From: Bacillota bacterium | GTDB taxonomy: Bacteria; Bacillota; Sulfobacillia; JAIMAT01 | Direction: 5' to 3' | Assembly (NCBI GenBank): GCA_029961055.1 | Contig: JASBVM010000009.1 | Span: 1 to 64,000, forward strand | DNA: 64,000 nt | In this document: piece by piece, positions 43,924-53,534 of the stretch | Position numbering within the stretch: the first letter of the stretch is position 1 | How the letters are laid out: each line of letters begins with the position of its first letter | Made by a program: the position numbers and the translations under genes | The notes under the pieces: generated by a model | Seen by the model: only the letters and a program-made list of their open reading frames with translations | The model's database searches: none | What the model was told of the DNA's origin: nothing

Positions 43924-45302
43924 AAGCGGGTGACGGGGAAGGGGTCGTTCTCCTGGCCGGCTGCCCGAAGACCGAGCGCGCGGGCGCCGAGGAGCGCCCC
44001 GCCGCGCTCGACGGCCGCGTGGTGCGTGGCGCGGAGCACCGGCAGGCCGCTGGCCCGCGCCAGCTCCTCGAGGCGCAGGTCGCTCAGCGCGGCGAGGCCG
44101 CCGACGTGGAGGTGGTCCGGGGCCCGCCCCTCTCCCGCGAGCCGCCGCCAGGCCGCCAGAAGCCCGGCCACCGGCTCCGCCGGCGCCTGCACGATCAGTC
44201 GAGCCAGCACCGCCGCGTCGGTACCGCCGTCCAGGTCGCGGAGCGTCCAGCGCCCGCCGCCGGCGCTCTCGAGCCGGGCGCCCGCAGCCGCGGAGGCGCT
44301 CCTCGCCAGCCGCTCCGTCTCCGCCCAGCTCGCCGAGAGGCCGAGCGCCTCCTCGAACCAGCGGTCCAGCAGGCCGGCCGGACCGGCCTCCGCCTCCGCC
44401 AGCGTGTAGAGGCGGAGCCCTTCCTGAAGGGCGACGCGGAGCCGCAGCCGCGGGCCGGCGCCGCCCTCCGCCCCGGCCCGGACCGCCTCCGCCGCCGCGC
44501 CGGCCATACGCGCGCGCAGCTCCAGCTCCTCCGGCTCCAGGTCGCTGACCACCCGGAGCGTCGCCTCCTCCTCCAGGAGCAGGAGCGCCTCCGCCGGACC
44601 CGGCCAGCCGCCTTCGCGCCGGCAAACGGCCGCGTGGCCGGCCACCTCGGCGACCCGGCGGTCGACGAGCGCCACCACCGGCAGGGGGAAGTCCAGGACC
44701 CGGGGGGTGGTCCAGCCGAGGTGGCCGAGGCTCGGACGGAAGGGAGGGAGGAGGTCCCGGGGGACGGTCGCCGCCTCCCCCTCTCCCGACCCCGCCTCAC
44801 CCCGGGCCGGCGGAAGCCAGCCGCGCATGCGGCGGTCGAAAAGGCCGAAACGGTCGCCGCCCGCCGCCTCCGCCGCCCCCTCGCCGCCGCAGAGGGCGGC
44901 CACCAGCCAGGCGCCGAGCGGGCCGAAGCGGAGCGCCCGCTCCGCGGGAAAAAGCTCCTCGGGCACGCTGCCGCGCAGCTCCTCCAGGGCGGCTGCGGCC
45001 GCCTGCGGCCCCGCGCCGGGGAGCGGGCGCGGGCCGGCCAGCGGCCGCCCGTCGGCCCGCCAGAGCATCGCCTCGTCCGCATCGGCCGCCAGCACCAGCC
45101 CGCCCACCTCCTGGGGCAGCAGGCCCGAGCGGCGGACCAGGTCGCGCAGCGTGGCGACCAGCGCCTGCTCCAGCTCCGCCGGTCGCCCCTCCGGCCAGCC
45201 GGCCGCGAGGAAGGCGACAGCCCGGCCGGCAGGCTCGGCCAGTGCCGCCCGGAGAGCCCGCCGCCGGCTGTCGACGTCCACCACCAAGAGCACGGGTTCC
45301 AT
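43899..45302 (-). CDS. Divergent FGGY carbohydrate-kinase-like protein
   Basis: A 467-residue protein whose layout follows FGGY sugar kinases. N-terminal VLLVVDVDSRRRALRAAL replaces the usual DxGTT(S/T)xR phosphate loop. MLWRADGRPL and RFGPLGAWLVAALCG match mid-domain blocks. C-terminal HLHVGGLAALSDLRLEELA and HHAAVERGGALLGARALGL match the closing blocks. The catalytic Asp block (usually GxxDQ) is not clear, reading VVALVDRRV. It may be a non-catalytic or altered kinase. ATG at 45302. The 3' end overlaps convergent mutY. Low-confidence family call. Confidence 0.5.
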   Translation of the reverse strand: MEPVLLVVDVDSRRRALRAALAEPAGRAVAFLAAGWPEGRPAELEQALVATLRDLVRRSGLLPQEVGGLVLAADADEAMLWRADGRPLAGPRPLPGAGPQAAAAALEELRGSVPEELFPAERALRFGPLGAWLVAALCGGEGAAEAAGGDRFGLFDRRMRGWLPPARGEAGSGEGEAATVPRDLLPPFRPSLGHLGWTTPRVLDFPLPVVALVDRRVAEVAGHAAVCRREGGWPGPAEALLLLEEEATLRVVSDLEPEELELRARMAGAAAEAVRAGAEGGAGPRLRLRVALQEGLRLYTLAEAEAGPAGLLDRWFEEALGLSASWAETERLARSASAAAGARLESAGGGRWTLRDLDGGTDAAVLARLIVQAPAEPVAGLLAAWRRLAGEGRAPDHLHVGGLAALSDLRLEELARASGLPVLRATHHAAVERGGALLGARALGLRAAGQENDPFPVTRFYPEPGAL

Positions 45303-45434
45303 CAGGACGCCCTTCGCCCCTCACGACGCGGAAAAGGAGACGGCAAATCCGCGTCACGCCCTGGACGTCTACCCTTCGCAGCGGGAAGAGCGCTTTCCTG
45401 CGCAAGGTGTCCGACCGCGTCGAAAAGACGCCAA

Positions 45435-45462
45435 GGGAGGGGTCCCGGACGGGGCCCCTCCC
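45435..45462 (-). terminator. Hairpin after pstS
   Basis: An 8-bp perfect core (45435-45442 with 45455-45462), extended by three further pairs including one G-T, 28 bp after the pstS stop. On the minus strand TTGGCGTCTTTTC follows, the closest to a U tract of all hairpins in the window. Confidence 0.6.
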
Positions 45463-45489
45463 TTCTTCCGATACGGCCGTCCACCCGGA

Positions 45490-46617
45490 TCACTTGGCCA
45501 CGGCGCGGAGCTCCTGGAGCTTCTGCTCGTCCAGCTGGACCACCTTGTCGGGAAGCGGACCGTAGTAGAGGTCCTTGGCGAAGGACTGCCCGTCGTGGAC
45601 CATCCAGTCGAGCAGCTCCACGACCGGCTTGCTGACGCGGTTCTTGTCCACCAGGACCCAGCTGAAGCCGGAGATCGGGTAGGAGTCCGGACCGGGAGCG
45701 TTGACGAAGAGCGCCCGCAGGTCGGACGGCATGCTGGCCGCCGCCTGCGCGGCCCCCACCGAGGCGCCGTCGACGCTGGGCGCCACCCAGTTGCCGTCCT
45801 TGTTCTGCATGGTGGCCATGGGGATCTGGTTCTGCATGGCGTAGGCCATCTCGAAGTACCCGATGCCGCCCGGGACTTGCTTCACCTGGGCGGAGACGCC
45901 CTCGGACCCCTTGGCGCCGACGCCCGTCGGCCAGTTGACGGCGGTGCCGCTGCCCACTTTGGACTTCCAGTCGGCGCTCACCGCCGAGAGGTAGTTCGTG
46001 AAGATGAAGGTGGTGCCGCTGCCGTCGGAGCGGTGGACCACCGCGATGGGCAGGTCGGGCATCTTCCGGTTCGGGTTCAGGTTCTGGATGGCGGGGTCGT
46101 TCCACTTCTTGATCTGGCCCAGGTAGATCTTGGCCAGCACATCCCCCGTCAGCCGGACGCCCGAACCGATGTTGGGCAGGTTGTAGCCGACGGCGACGGC
46201 GCCCAGGGTGATCGGGATGTGGACGATGCTGGGGTGCTCCTGCAGCTGCTGGTCACTCAGGAAGGCGTCCGAGGCGGCGAAGTCGACCGTCTGGGCGAAG
46301 AGCTGCTGCTGCCCGGCGCCGCTCCCCACCGACTGGTAGTTGACCTGCACGTTGGGATGGAGCTTGTGGTACTCGGAGAACATCTTGCTGAAGAGGGGAT
46401 TGTCGAACGAGGAACCAGCCCCCATGATGGTCACCTGGCCGCCGCCCGACCCTCCCGAGCCCCCCGAGCCGCCGGTGGACGGCGAGGAGCCCGAGTTGGC
46501 CGAGGGAGGCGTGGCGGCGCCGCCGCCACAGGCACCCAGGGCCAGGCTGAGCGCCAGGATCATGACCGGGATCGACAAGAACCGGGCGCGACTCGTCGCG
46601 CGCCGTACTCCGCTCAT
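45490..46617 (-). CDS. pstS: Phosphate-binding lipoprotein PstS
   Basis: A 375-residue periplasmic-type substrate-binding lipoprotein. Signal peptide with lipobox LALGACGG (Cys at about 30), a Gly/Ser linker, then IMGAGSSFDNPLFSKMF, DFAASDAFLSDQQL, IPITLGAVAVGYNL and RSDGSGTTFIFTNYLS, the phosphate-binding loops. It captures phosphate for the PstCAB importer, but no pstC, pstA or pstB gene lies next to it. A three-repeat Pho box lies about 80-105 bp upstream. ATG at 46617 after AAGGAGG. Confidence 0.95.
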   Translation of the reverse strand: MSGVRRATSRARFLSIPVMILALSLALGACGGGAATPPSANSGSSPSTGGSGGSGGSGGGQVTIMGAGSSFDNPLFSKMFSEYHKLHPNVQVNYQSVGSGAGQQQLFAQTVDFAASDAFLSDQQLQEHPSIVHIPITLGAVAVGYNLPNIGSGVRLTGDVLAKIYLGQIKKWNDPAIQNLNPNRKMPDLPIAVVHRSDGSGTTFIFTNYLSAVSADWKSKVGSGTAVNWPTGVGAKGSEGVSAQVKQVPGGIGYFEMAYAMQNQIPMATMQNKDGNWVAPSVDGASVGAAQAAASMPSDLRALFVNAPGPDSYPISGFSWVLVDKNRVSKPVVELLDWMVHDGQSFAKDLYYGPLPDKVVQLDEQKLQELRAVAK

Positions 46618-46695
46618 GCCGCGGATCGACCTCCTTGGAGGAGTCTGCCCTCGGGACGAGGTTATCTTGTGGAACGCCTGCCCTGGTTGCGGGGG

Positions 46696-46723
46696 GGTTA
46701 AGGCGGGGTTAAGAGGCGGTGAA
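46696..46723 (-). promoter_or_regulatory. Pho box (three 11-bp-spaced repeats) before pstS
   Basis: On the minus strand TTCACC, TTAACC and TTAACC begin at 46723, 46712 and 46701, each exactly 11 bp apart. This is the arrangement PhoP-type regulators bind in Bacillota. A weak -10-like GATAAC lies about 40 bp further on. Confidence 0.65.
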
Positions 46724-46756
46724 CCCGGGGGCGTCCGGCGGCCCCCGGGTTCGCCT

Positions 46757-47626
46757 TCAGCCCTGGGCCGCCTCGGCGGCCTCGGCCTCCTCCCTCCACC
46801 GCCGGAGGAGGGCGATCTCGGGGCCGTACTCGCGCTCTTCGGAGACGGGGGTCTCGAGGCAGAGGGGGATGTCGCGGAAGGCGGGGAGGGTGGCCGCGCG
46901 GCGCAGCCCCTCCTCGCCGATGAACCCCTGCAGGAGGCGCTGGTGGCGGTCCCGGCGGCCGCCGAAGTCGACCATGCTGTCGTTGAAGTGGATCACCCGG
47001 ATCCGGGGGAGGGCGCCCGTGGAGCGGAGCGCTTCCTCGAAGGCGGAGACGGAGCCGGCGTCGCGCCAGTCCACGACCCCGGCGGCGAAGGCGTGGCAGG
47101 TGTCGAGGCAGAGGCCGAGCCGTTCCGGTTGGCGGACCGCTTCCACGATCTCCATCCACTCCGCCGGGGTCCGGCCCATCTCGGAGCCCTGGCCGGCGGT
47201 GTTCTCCAGGAGCAGCAGGGTGGAGCCGCGGTACGTGGCCAGGATCTCGTCCAGCGTCTCCACCATCAGGTGCTTCCCCTCCTCCTCGCCGGCGCCGACG
47301 TGCTTTCCGAAGTGGACGACCAGCCAGGGGGTGCCCAGCGCCTCCGTCAGTTCCAGGTCGTTGACCACCGAGGCGACGGTGGTCTCGTGGAGCTTCGGGT
47401 CGTAGGTGGCCAGGTTGGTGACGTAGGGCGAGTGGGCCACGGTCTCCACGCCGGCGGCGCGGGCCGCCTCGGCCCCGCGCTTGCCGGCCGCCTCGTCCAC
47501 CGCCTTCAGCCGGTAGCTGCGGGGGTTCTTGGGGAAATACTGAAAGAAGTTGCCCCCCAGCGCGAGGGCGTTCTCCACCGCCGTCTCGAAGCCGCGGGAG
47601 GTGCTGAGATGGCATCCGACGCGCAC
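46757..47626 (-). CDS. nfo: Deoxyribonuclease IV (endonuclease IV)
   Basis: A 289-residue apurinic/apyrimidinic endonuclease with a TIM barrel and three zinc ions. It shows VGCHLSTSRGFETAVENA, FFQYFPKNPRSY, VAHSPYVTNLA, VVHFGKHVGAGEEEG, LLLENTAGQGSEMG, LCLDTCHAFAAG and HFNDSMVDFGGRRDRHQ. It cleaves 5' of abasic sites, complementing MutY nearby. The start is GTG at 47626, six bases after AGGAAGG; TTG 47629 is too close to it. Confidence 0.95.
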   Translation of the reverse strand: MRVGCHLSTSRGFETAVENALALGGNFFQYFPKNPRSYRLKAVDEAAGKRGAEAARAAGVETVAHSPYVTNLATYDPKLHETTVASVVNDLELTEALGTPWLVVHFGKHVGAGEEEGKHLMVETLDEILATYRGSTLLLLENTAGQGSEMGRTPAEWMEIVEAVRQPERLGLCLDTCHAFAAGVVDWRDAGSVSAFEEALRSTGALPRIRVIHFNDSMVDFGGRRDRHQRLLQGFIGEEGLRRAATLPAFRDIPLCLETPVSEEREYGPEIALLRRWREEAEAAEAAQG

Positions 47627-47646
47627 CAAGACCCTTCCTTTCCGGC

Positions 47647-48375
47647 TCAGAGCGACTCCAGCACCCGCCGGAGCCCCCTGAGCGCCCTCAGCTGCCCGGG
47701 CAGGAGCGCCGGCATCACCAGCCCGTAGTTGATCACGTTGAAGCGCTCCTCGGGCAGGCGCCGGGCCAGGAACGCCATCAGGACGAAACCGGCGAGGGAG
47801 AGGCCCGCGGCCGAGACCGCCTGCCTCCGGGCCCGGCCCGGCTCGGCGCGGGCGGCCAGCCAGGCGAGCCAGGCCGCCCAGCTGCCGTGCTCCAGCGCGC
47901 CCAGGAAGTTGCCCACCCATGGCGGCAGGCGCCGCCGGGCCGGCTCCCAGAGGTCGACCTGGTCGGGCACCCCCAGCAGGCGGAGCGGCCAGAAGAGTGC
48001 CACCGGCGAGAACCAGACGGCGATATCCGTGGCGCTGTGGACGCCCATCCCGGTGAGCAGGCCGCCGTAACGCCACCGGCGGACCTCCCCGGCCGGCATC
48101 CCCGGCTCCCGGGAGGCGGCCAGCCGCTCCAGCAGCGCCGCCCAGAGCGGTTGGAGCAGCCAGGAGTGGCTCCAGCTCCGGTGCAGCGAGGCCGCCAGGC
48201 GCGAGTTGACGGGATAGAGGGGCAACTCCAGCGCCAGGTCGGCGTCCGGCGCCAGGCTCCCCCAGACCACCGCCGCCTTGTACGCCGCCTCGGGGCTGCC
48301 CGGTTCCTGGGGGCCGGGGTGACGCCGGGCGGCAAGCCAGCTCCCGATCCAGCCGTGCAGGGCCGCCTGTGCCAT
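47647..48375 (-). CDS. YdjM-like metal-dependent membrane hydrolase
   Basis: A 242-residue protein with three to four hydrophobic helices and the conserved polar motifs of the YdjM/DUF457 group: H at the N-terminus (ALHGWIGSWLA), WGSLAPDADLALE, LHRSWSHSWLL and GMGVHSATDIAVW. Function in the family is poorly known. It lies 20 bp before nfo on the same strand. Confidence 0.75.
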   Translation of the reverse strand: MAQAALHGWIGSWLAARRHPGPQEPGSPEAAYKAAVVWGSLAPDADLALELPLYPVNSRLAASLHRSWSHSWLLQPLWAALLERLAASREPGMPAGEVRRWRYGGLLTGMGVHSATDIAVWFSPVALFWPLRLLGVPDQVDLWEPARRRLPPWVGNFLGALEHGSWAAWLAWLAARAEPGRARRQAVSAAGLSLAGFVLMAFLARRLPEERFNVINYGLVMPALLPGQLRALRGLRRVLESL

Positions 48376-48417
48376 CTGCCGCCGCCTCCTCGCGCATGCT
48401 CGCGCCCTCGCTTCCGC

Positions 48418-50301
48418 CTAGGCGGGCTTCTCCTCGCCCGACAGCGTGTACTGCCCGTGCGTCCAGGCGGCGAAGGCCTCGCGCTGGGCGTCGCTCGGCC
48501 GGGCCACCGGCTTCAGTGTGTACCTGGACGGCCGCCGCTCCGCCAGCTTCACCTCCACGTGGCGCTCTTCCTCCCGGCGGAAGGTGGTGAGGCGGACGCG
48601 CTCGCCCGGCCGGCGGTCGGCGAGCCGCTCGCGCAGCGCTTTCTCGTCCGTGACGCGGAAGCCGTCCACGGCCACGATCTCGTCGCCTGGCGCCAGCTCG
48701 CTCCCGTAGGCGGGGCCGTCCTCCAGGACGGTGGTCACCCGCAAGCGGCCCTCCTTGGCCTCCACGCGGACGCCCAGTTCGGCCCCCGGCCGCCTCTCAT
48801 ACCACCACGCCCAGCGCTCCCGGCTGCCCGGCATCGCCTGGCCCTCCGGCTCCTGCGTCTCCTCGGGCTCCCTCCGCCGCTCCAGCTCCAGGCCGAGGAA
48901 TTCCAGGCGGCCCGCCCAGTCGATCTCCTCGCTGCCGGTGACGTAGCGGGCGAAGAAGTCGTCGAGCGGGAAACCGCAGGCTTCCTCCGCCGTCGCCTTC
49001 CAGCCCTCCAGCTCGGGGATCCCCTGGTCCCGGCTGCCGTAGCGCTGCCAGAGCAGGCGCATCACATCGTCCAGCGAGCGCCGGCCGCCCGTGCGGCTGC
49101 GGATCTCCACGTCCAGGGCGAGGCCGACCAGGGAGCCCTTGACGTAATACGAGACGCCGGTGTTGGGTGTGTTCTCGTCGGGCCGGTAGAAGTGGATCCA
49201 GCTGTCCCAGCTGGAGCCGGCCAGCGGCTGGACGCGCCTCCCCGGCGTCTCCTCCAGCCGCTGGATGGTCTCGGCGATGTACTCCAGGAAGCGCTCGCGC
49301 GGGACCACGCCCGCCCGCCCCACCAGCATCCAGGCGTAGTAGTCGGTCAGCCCCTCCATGGCCCAGAGGAGGCGCGTCAGGTTCTCCCGCAGGTAGTCGA
49401 AGGGGCCCAGCGCCAGCGGCCGGATCCGCTTCACGTTCCAGAGGTGGAAGAACTCGTGGGCGAAGAGCGTCAGGACTCTGGCGTACTCCTTCGGCTCGCG
49501 GAACTGGAAGCGCCCCACCTGGATGGCGGTGGAGTTGCGATGCTCCAGGCCGCCCCCGCGCCTCTCCAGGAGGTGGACCAGGAAGGTGTACTCCTTGTAA
49601 GGCAGGCCGCCCATCAGGCGCGCCGCCTCGGCGACGACGGCGCGCAGGTCCGCCACCAGCCGCTCCGGCTCCTCGTTGCCGTGCCCGTCCAGCACCAGGC
49701 GGTGCGGGACGCCCTCGACCTCGAAGGTGTAGAGGCGGGGCGTGCCGCACTCCACCGGGCAGTCCACCAGCTCGTCGTAGTCGGCGGCACGGAAGAGGCC
49801 GGGCGTGCCCTCCACCGGCTCCAGGCCCGTATAGACCCGCCAGCCCTCCGGCGCCTCCACCTGCAGCGTGCAGGGGAACTCCTTCCCCCCCTCGAGGTAG
49901 AGGAAGAGGAGCGTCCCGTTCCAGAAGGCATGGTGCTCGTCCAGGTCGGCCGCGTCCACGTCCAGCTGGTGCGCATAGACCCGGTACTCGAGGCGGATGG
50001 GATCGTGGCCGCCCAGCTGCACCCGCCAGGTGGACTTGCCCACCTTCTCCACCGGCAGCTCCGGCCCGCCCTCGCCCTCGCCCGCCTGGGCGCGCAGGTC
50101 GACCAGGTGCCTGGCGTAATCCTCGATGCTGTAGGAACCGGGCGTCCAGACCGGGAGGCTGAACTCCAGCGTCCCCTCCGGCGCCAGGCCGCCCGCTGCC
50201 GAGGCGCCGCGGAAGCCGCCGATCTCGCTGACGCGGAGCGTCACATCGAAGTAGTGCGTCGCCGGCTCCGGGAAGGCGACGCGGTACGCGATCTTGGGCA
50301 T
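48418..50301 (-). CDS. M61 family (glycyl aminopeptidase-like) peptidase with PDZ domain
   Basis: A 627-residue zinc peptidase. The N-terminal M61 domain (about 1-165) has FSLPVWTPGSYSIEDYARH. The catalytic domain has the zinc site LFAHEFFHLWNVKRIRP with the third ligand Glu in WAMEGLTDYYAWM. A PDZ domain (about 515-590) has ELGVRVEA, AYGSELAPGDEIVAVDGF. It has no signal peptide, so it acts in the cytosol. ATG at 50301. Transcribed away from corA. Confidence 0.93.
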   Translation of the reverse strand: MPKIAYRVAFPEPATHYFDVTLRVSEIGGFRGASAAGGLAPEGTLEFSLPVWTPGSYSIEDYARHLVDLRAQAGEGEGGPELPVEKVGKSTWRVQLGGHDPIRLEYRVYAHQLDVDAADLDEHHAFWNGTLLFLYLEGGKEFPCTLQVEAPEGWRVYTGLEPVEGTPGLFRAADYDELVDCPVECGTPRLYTFEVEGVPHRLVLDGHGNEEPERLVADLRAVVAEAARLMGGLPYKEYTFLVHLLERRGGGLEHRNSTAIQVGRFQFREPKEYARVLTLFAHEFFHLWNVKRIRPLALGPFDYLRENLTRLLWAMEGLTDYYAWMLVGRAGVVPRERFLEYIAETIQRLEETPGRRVQPLAGSSWDSWIHFYRPDENTPNTGVSYYVKGSLVGLALDVEIRSRTGGRRSLDDVMRLLWQRYGSRDQGIPELEGWKATAEEACGFPLDDFFARYVTGSEEIDWAGRLEFLGLELERRREPEETQEPEGQAMPGSRERWAWWYERRPGAELGVRVEAKEGRLRVTTVLEDGPAYGSELAPGDEIVAVDGFRVTDEKALRERLADRRPGERVRLTTFRREEERHVEVKLAERRPSRYTLKPVARPSDAQREAFAAWTHGQYTLSGEEKPA

Positions 50302-50480
50302 GCTCTTCAGGTCACCACCCTCCAGGGGCTTTCCATTCCGCCGGCGGCGGCCGATCCCTCCCGCTCGCGGGGCGGGCGGATGAGGTACGCTCTCCCCGGT
50401 GCCGGCGCGCCTCGGGCAGCCGGCCGCCGTCTGCCCCGGCCTGCGCTCCGCCGGCCGGGGGCTTGTGAGGAGGGAGGACG

Positions 50481-51377
50481 TTGCGCCGCGAGATCGCGGG
50501 TTGGGTCGACCTGGAGGCGCCGGCGGAGGCGGAGTGGGAGTGGCTCCGCACGGTCCGTCACGTCCATCCCCTGCACGTGGAGGATTGCCAGCACTTCTCG
50601 GAGCTCCCCAAGATCGACGTGGAACGGGAGTACCTTTTCCTGGTGCTGCACGTGCCGGCGCCGGAGCCGCCCGATCCGCGCGGGCGGCTGCGCCTGGTGG
50701 AGCTGGACCTCTTCCTGTTCGAAGACGGCGTCGTCTCCGTCCACATGGAGCAGCTGCCCTGGCTGGAGCAGCTCCGCGGCCGGGTCGAAGCGCTGGCCGC
50801 GCGCTCGCCCCAGCGGCCCGACCGCCTCTTCCACGCGCTCGTCGACCACGCGGTCGATGCGCTGATCCCCTCCGTGCAGGCGCTCCTGGAGCAGGTGGAC
50901 GAGCTGGGCGAGGAGATCTGGGCGGGCCGCGGCCGCCGGGCGATCCGGCCGCTCCGGCGGCTGCTGCGTTCGGCGGCGCAGCTTCGCCGCAGCATCGAGC
51001 CCGAGGCGGTGGCGCTGACGCGGCTGATGCACGAGGAGAGCCGGCTGGGTGAGGAGACCCGCCCCTACCTGAAGGACGTGGCCGACCACCTGGACCGGCT
51101 CCAGCGCGACCTGGAGTTCCTGCAGCACAACGCGCTGGCGCTCTTCGAGTCGCACCTGGCCATCCAGAGCCAGCAGTCCAACCGCGTCATGCAGAGGCTG
51201 ACCGTCATCTCCGCCATCTTCCTCCCGCTCTCCTGGATCGCCGGCGTCTACGGCATGAACTTCCGGCACATGCCCGAGCTGGCGGTGCCCTGGGCCTATC
51301 CGGCGGTGCTGGGCTTCATGTTCGCGCTGGGGCTGGCGCTCTTCGTCTATTTCCGCCGGGCGGGGTGGCTCGACTGA
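50481..51377 (+). CDS. corA: CorA-like magnesium transporter
   Basis: A 298-residue CorA-type divalent cation channel. A cytoplasmic N-terminal domain (about 1-235) ends in a long stalk helix, followed by two membrane helices (about 240-258 and 270-290) with the selectivity motif YGMNF between them. It imports Mg2+ (perhaps Co2+ or Ni2+). TTG start at 50481 after GGGAGG. Confidence 0.93.
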   Translation: MRREIAGWVDLEAPAEAEWEWLRTVRHVHPLHVEDCQHFSELPKIDVEREYLFLVLHVPAPEPPDPRGRLRLVELDLFLFEDGVVSVHMEQLPWLEQLRGRVEALAARSPQRPDRLFHALVDHAVDALIPSVQALLEQVDELGEEIWAGRGRRAIRPLRRLLRSAAQLRRSIEPEAVALTRLMHEESRLGEETRPYLKDVADHLDRLQRDLEFLQHNALALFESHLAIQSQQSNRVMQRLTVISAIFLPLSWIAGVYGMNFRHMPELAVPWAYPAVLGFMFALGLALFVYFRRAGWLD

Positions 51378-51470
51378 CGGGACGGAGGGAACGGGCGAGC
51401 GGCCGATCCGTCAGGCGGCGAGCGCCCCCCACGCCGCCCTCACCAGCCGCCGGTCACGTCCCCCCTCCGC

Positions 51471-52619
51471 CTAGCGCGGACCGACCAGCTCGCGGCCGAT
51501 GATGAGCCGGCGGATCTCCGAGGTGCCGGCGCCGATCTGCATCAGCTTGGCGTCGCGCATCATCCGCTCCAGCGGCAGCTCGCGCAGGTAGCCGTAGCCG
51601 CCGTGGATCTGGACCGCCTGTTCGGTGGCGCGCATGGCCACGTCGGAGGCGAAGAGGAGGGCGGCGGCCGCTTCCTTGTGGACGCTCCGGCCCTGGGCGA
51701 ACGCCTCCTCCGCCAGCCGTGCCGTCCGATAGACCAGGAGCCGCGCCGCCTCCACCTCGGTGAACATGTCGGCCAGCTTCGCCTGGACCAGCTCGAAGTC
51801 GCCGATACGGAGGCCGAACTGCCGCCGCTCGCGGGCGTAGGCCAGCGACCGCTCCAGCGCCTCCTCCGCCAGGCCGAGGGAGAGTCCCGCCAGGAAGGCG
51901 CGCTCCAGGTCGAGCCCCGACATCATCACCGCCACGCCACCGTTCTCCTCGCCCAGGAGGTTCTCCGCCGGCACCCGGCAGCCGTCGAAGAGGAGCTCGC
52001 CGGTGGGCGAGCCGCGCATCCCCATCTTCTCCAGCTTCCGGACGACCCGGAAGCCCGGGGTGGCCCCCTCCACCACGAAGGCCGAGATCCCGTGCGCGCC
52101 CCGCTCCGGCGCGGTCTTGGCGTAGACGAGGAAGAGGCCCGCGATGGGGCCGTTGGTGATGAAGATCTTGTTGGCGTCGAGGACGTAGACGTCGCCCTCG
52201 CGGCGGGCGGTGCCGCGCAGGCCGACCGCGTCGGAGCCGGCGTCGGGCTCGGTCAGCGCCAGGGCCCCCACCCGCTCTCCCGAGGCGAGCCCGGGCAGGA
52301 AGCGCCGCCGCTGCTCCTCGCTCCCGTTCCGGTAGAGGTTGTGCGCGCAGAGGTTGAGGTGGGCGCCGTAGGAGAGCGCCAGCCCGGCCGAGACCCGCGC
52401 CAGCTGCTCGCAGACCAGGAGGCCGTCCAGGAGGCTGCCGCCGCTGCCTCCGTACGCCTCGGGGATGCCCAGCCCCAGGAAGCCCTGCTCGGCCAGCCCC
52501 CTCCACACCTCCGGCGGCAGCTCGTCGCGTGCGTCCATCTCCGCCGCCCGCGGCTCCACTTCCGCCCGCGCCCACTCCAGCGCCGTCTCCGCCAGAAGGC
52601 GCTGCGCCTCGGTGAGCAT
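51471..52619 (-). CDS. Acyl-CoA dehydrogenase, isovaleryl-CoA type
   Basis: A 382-residue FAD enzyme. It shows [44 protein letters not shown] and [15 protein letters not shown]. Isovaleryl-CoA dehydrogenases have their catalytic Glu in SGLDLER, which is present here as [13 protein letters not shown]. The C-terminal [10 protein letters not shown] and [15 protein letters not shown] fit. It oxidises isovaleryl-CoA to 3-methylcrotonyl-CoA in leucine breakdown, matching the divergent carboxylase genes. ATG 52619 gives normal length but has no clear site; ATG 52715 with GGAG is the alternative, adding 32 residues. Confidence 0.88.
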   Translation of the reverse strand: MLTEAQRLLAETALEWARAEVEPRAAEMDARDELPPEVWRGLAEQGFLGLGIPEAYGGSGGSLLDGLLVCEQLARVSAGLALSYGAHLNLCAHNLYRNGSEEQRRRFLPGLASGERVGALALTEPDAGSDAVGLRGTARREGDVYVLDANKIFITNGPIAGLFLVYAKTAPERGAHGISAFVVEGATPGFRVVRKLEKMGMRGSPTGELLFDGCRVPAENLLGEENGGVAVMMSGLDLERAFLAGLSLGLAEEALERSLAYARERRQFGLRIGDFELVQAKLADMFTEVEAARLLVYRTARLAEEAFAQGRSVHKEAAAALLFASDVAMRATEQAVQIHGGYGYLRELPLERMMRDAKLMQIGAGTSEIRRLIIGRELVGPR

Positions 52620-52623
52620 ATCT

Positions 52624-52635
52624 GACGCAAGCGTC
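52624..52635. promoter_or_regulatory. 12-bp palindrome, candidate TetR operator
   Basis: GACGC-AA-GCGTC is a perfect 12-bp palindrome five bases before the acyl-CoA dehydrogenase ATG at 52619. Its neighbour on the other side is a TetR gene. It could be the operator if the start at 52619 is right; otherwise it is in coding sequence. Confidence 0.3.
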
Positions 52636-52844
52636 GACAAACCCTCGCCCAAACCCTTTCCCTCCTCCGCGCCCGGCTCCGCTCCGGGGGACGCCGCGTC
52701 GCCGGAGATCCGCATGTCAGTTCGTCTCCGGCCTCCGCCTCTCCTCCCGGGACGTGCGCCGCGCCCGTTTCCAAGGCAGGATTCCGGGTGGCCGCCATGG
52801 AATCTTCGACCGACGCGTAAGACGGCAGACGGGAGGCGAGGCCC

Positions 52845-53534
52845 GTGGCCCGCGCCGGCGAGGGAACCCAGTACGCGCTCCGCCGCGAGGAGATCATCCA
52901 GGTGGCCGCGGAGCTCTTCCGCGAGAAGGGCTACCGGAACAGCACCCTCGAGGAGGTGGCCGGCCGGCTGGGGGTGACCCGTCCGGCCCTCTACCACTAC
53001 ATCCGCTCGAAGGAGGAGCTGCTCAGCGAGATCTACAGCCGGGTGATGAGCCGGCTCCTCGGGCAGGTGGAGGAGATCCTGGCCAGGGGGCTCGACCCGG
53101 TGGCGACGCTCCGCGCCATCGTCGTCGGCCACGTGGAGTTCGTCATCCGCAACCGCGCCATCGTCACCGTCTTCTTCCAGGAGAAGGGCTCGCTGCCCGA
53201 GGAGCAGTACCGGCGGATCGCCGACCAGAAGCGGCGCTACGATGCGCTGGTGCAGGCGGTGGTCGAGCGCGGGCAGCGGGCGGGCCTCCTCCGCCCGCTC
53301 GACGCGAAGCTGACGGTCTACGCCATCATGGGCATGGCCAACTGGCCCTACCAGTGGTTCCACCTCGAGGGCCCGGTGGCGCCCCGCGCGCTGGGCGACC
53401 TCTGCGCCGACCTGGTGCTGGCCGGCCTCCTCTCGGAGCAGGGCCGGGAGGCGGAGGAAAGCCCCGCCGGCGCCGCAGCCGCGGGGGGCGGGCGGGCAGG
53501 GCAGGCCGCCTCCGGGAGGGACGGGCGCCGATGA
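52845..53534 (+). CDS. TetR family transcriptional regulator
   Basis: A 229-residue regulator. The N-terminal DNA-binding domain (about 10-60) has [18 protein letters not shown], and the helix-turn-helix is [20 protein letters not shown]. The ligand domain follows, with a low-complexity Gly/Ala tail. It probably binds an acyl-CoA and controls the divergent dehydrogenase and its own operon with the carboxylase genes. The GTG at 52845 follows GGGAGGCGAGG. The stop overlaps the mccB ATG (ATGA). Confidence 0.92.
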   Translation: MARAGEGTQYALRREEIIQVAAELFREKGYRNSTLEEVAGRLGVTRPALYHYIRSKEELLSEIYSRVMSRLLGQVEEILARGLDPVATLRAIVVGHVEFVIRNRAIVTVFFQEKGSLPEEQYRRIADQKRRYDALVQAVVERGQRAGLLRPLDAKLTVYAIMGMANWPYQWFHLEGPVAPRALGDLCADLVLAGLLSEQGREAEESPAGAAAAGGGRAGQAASGRDGRR

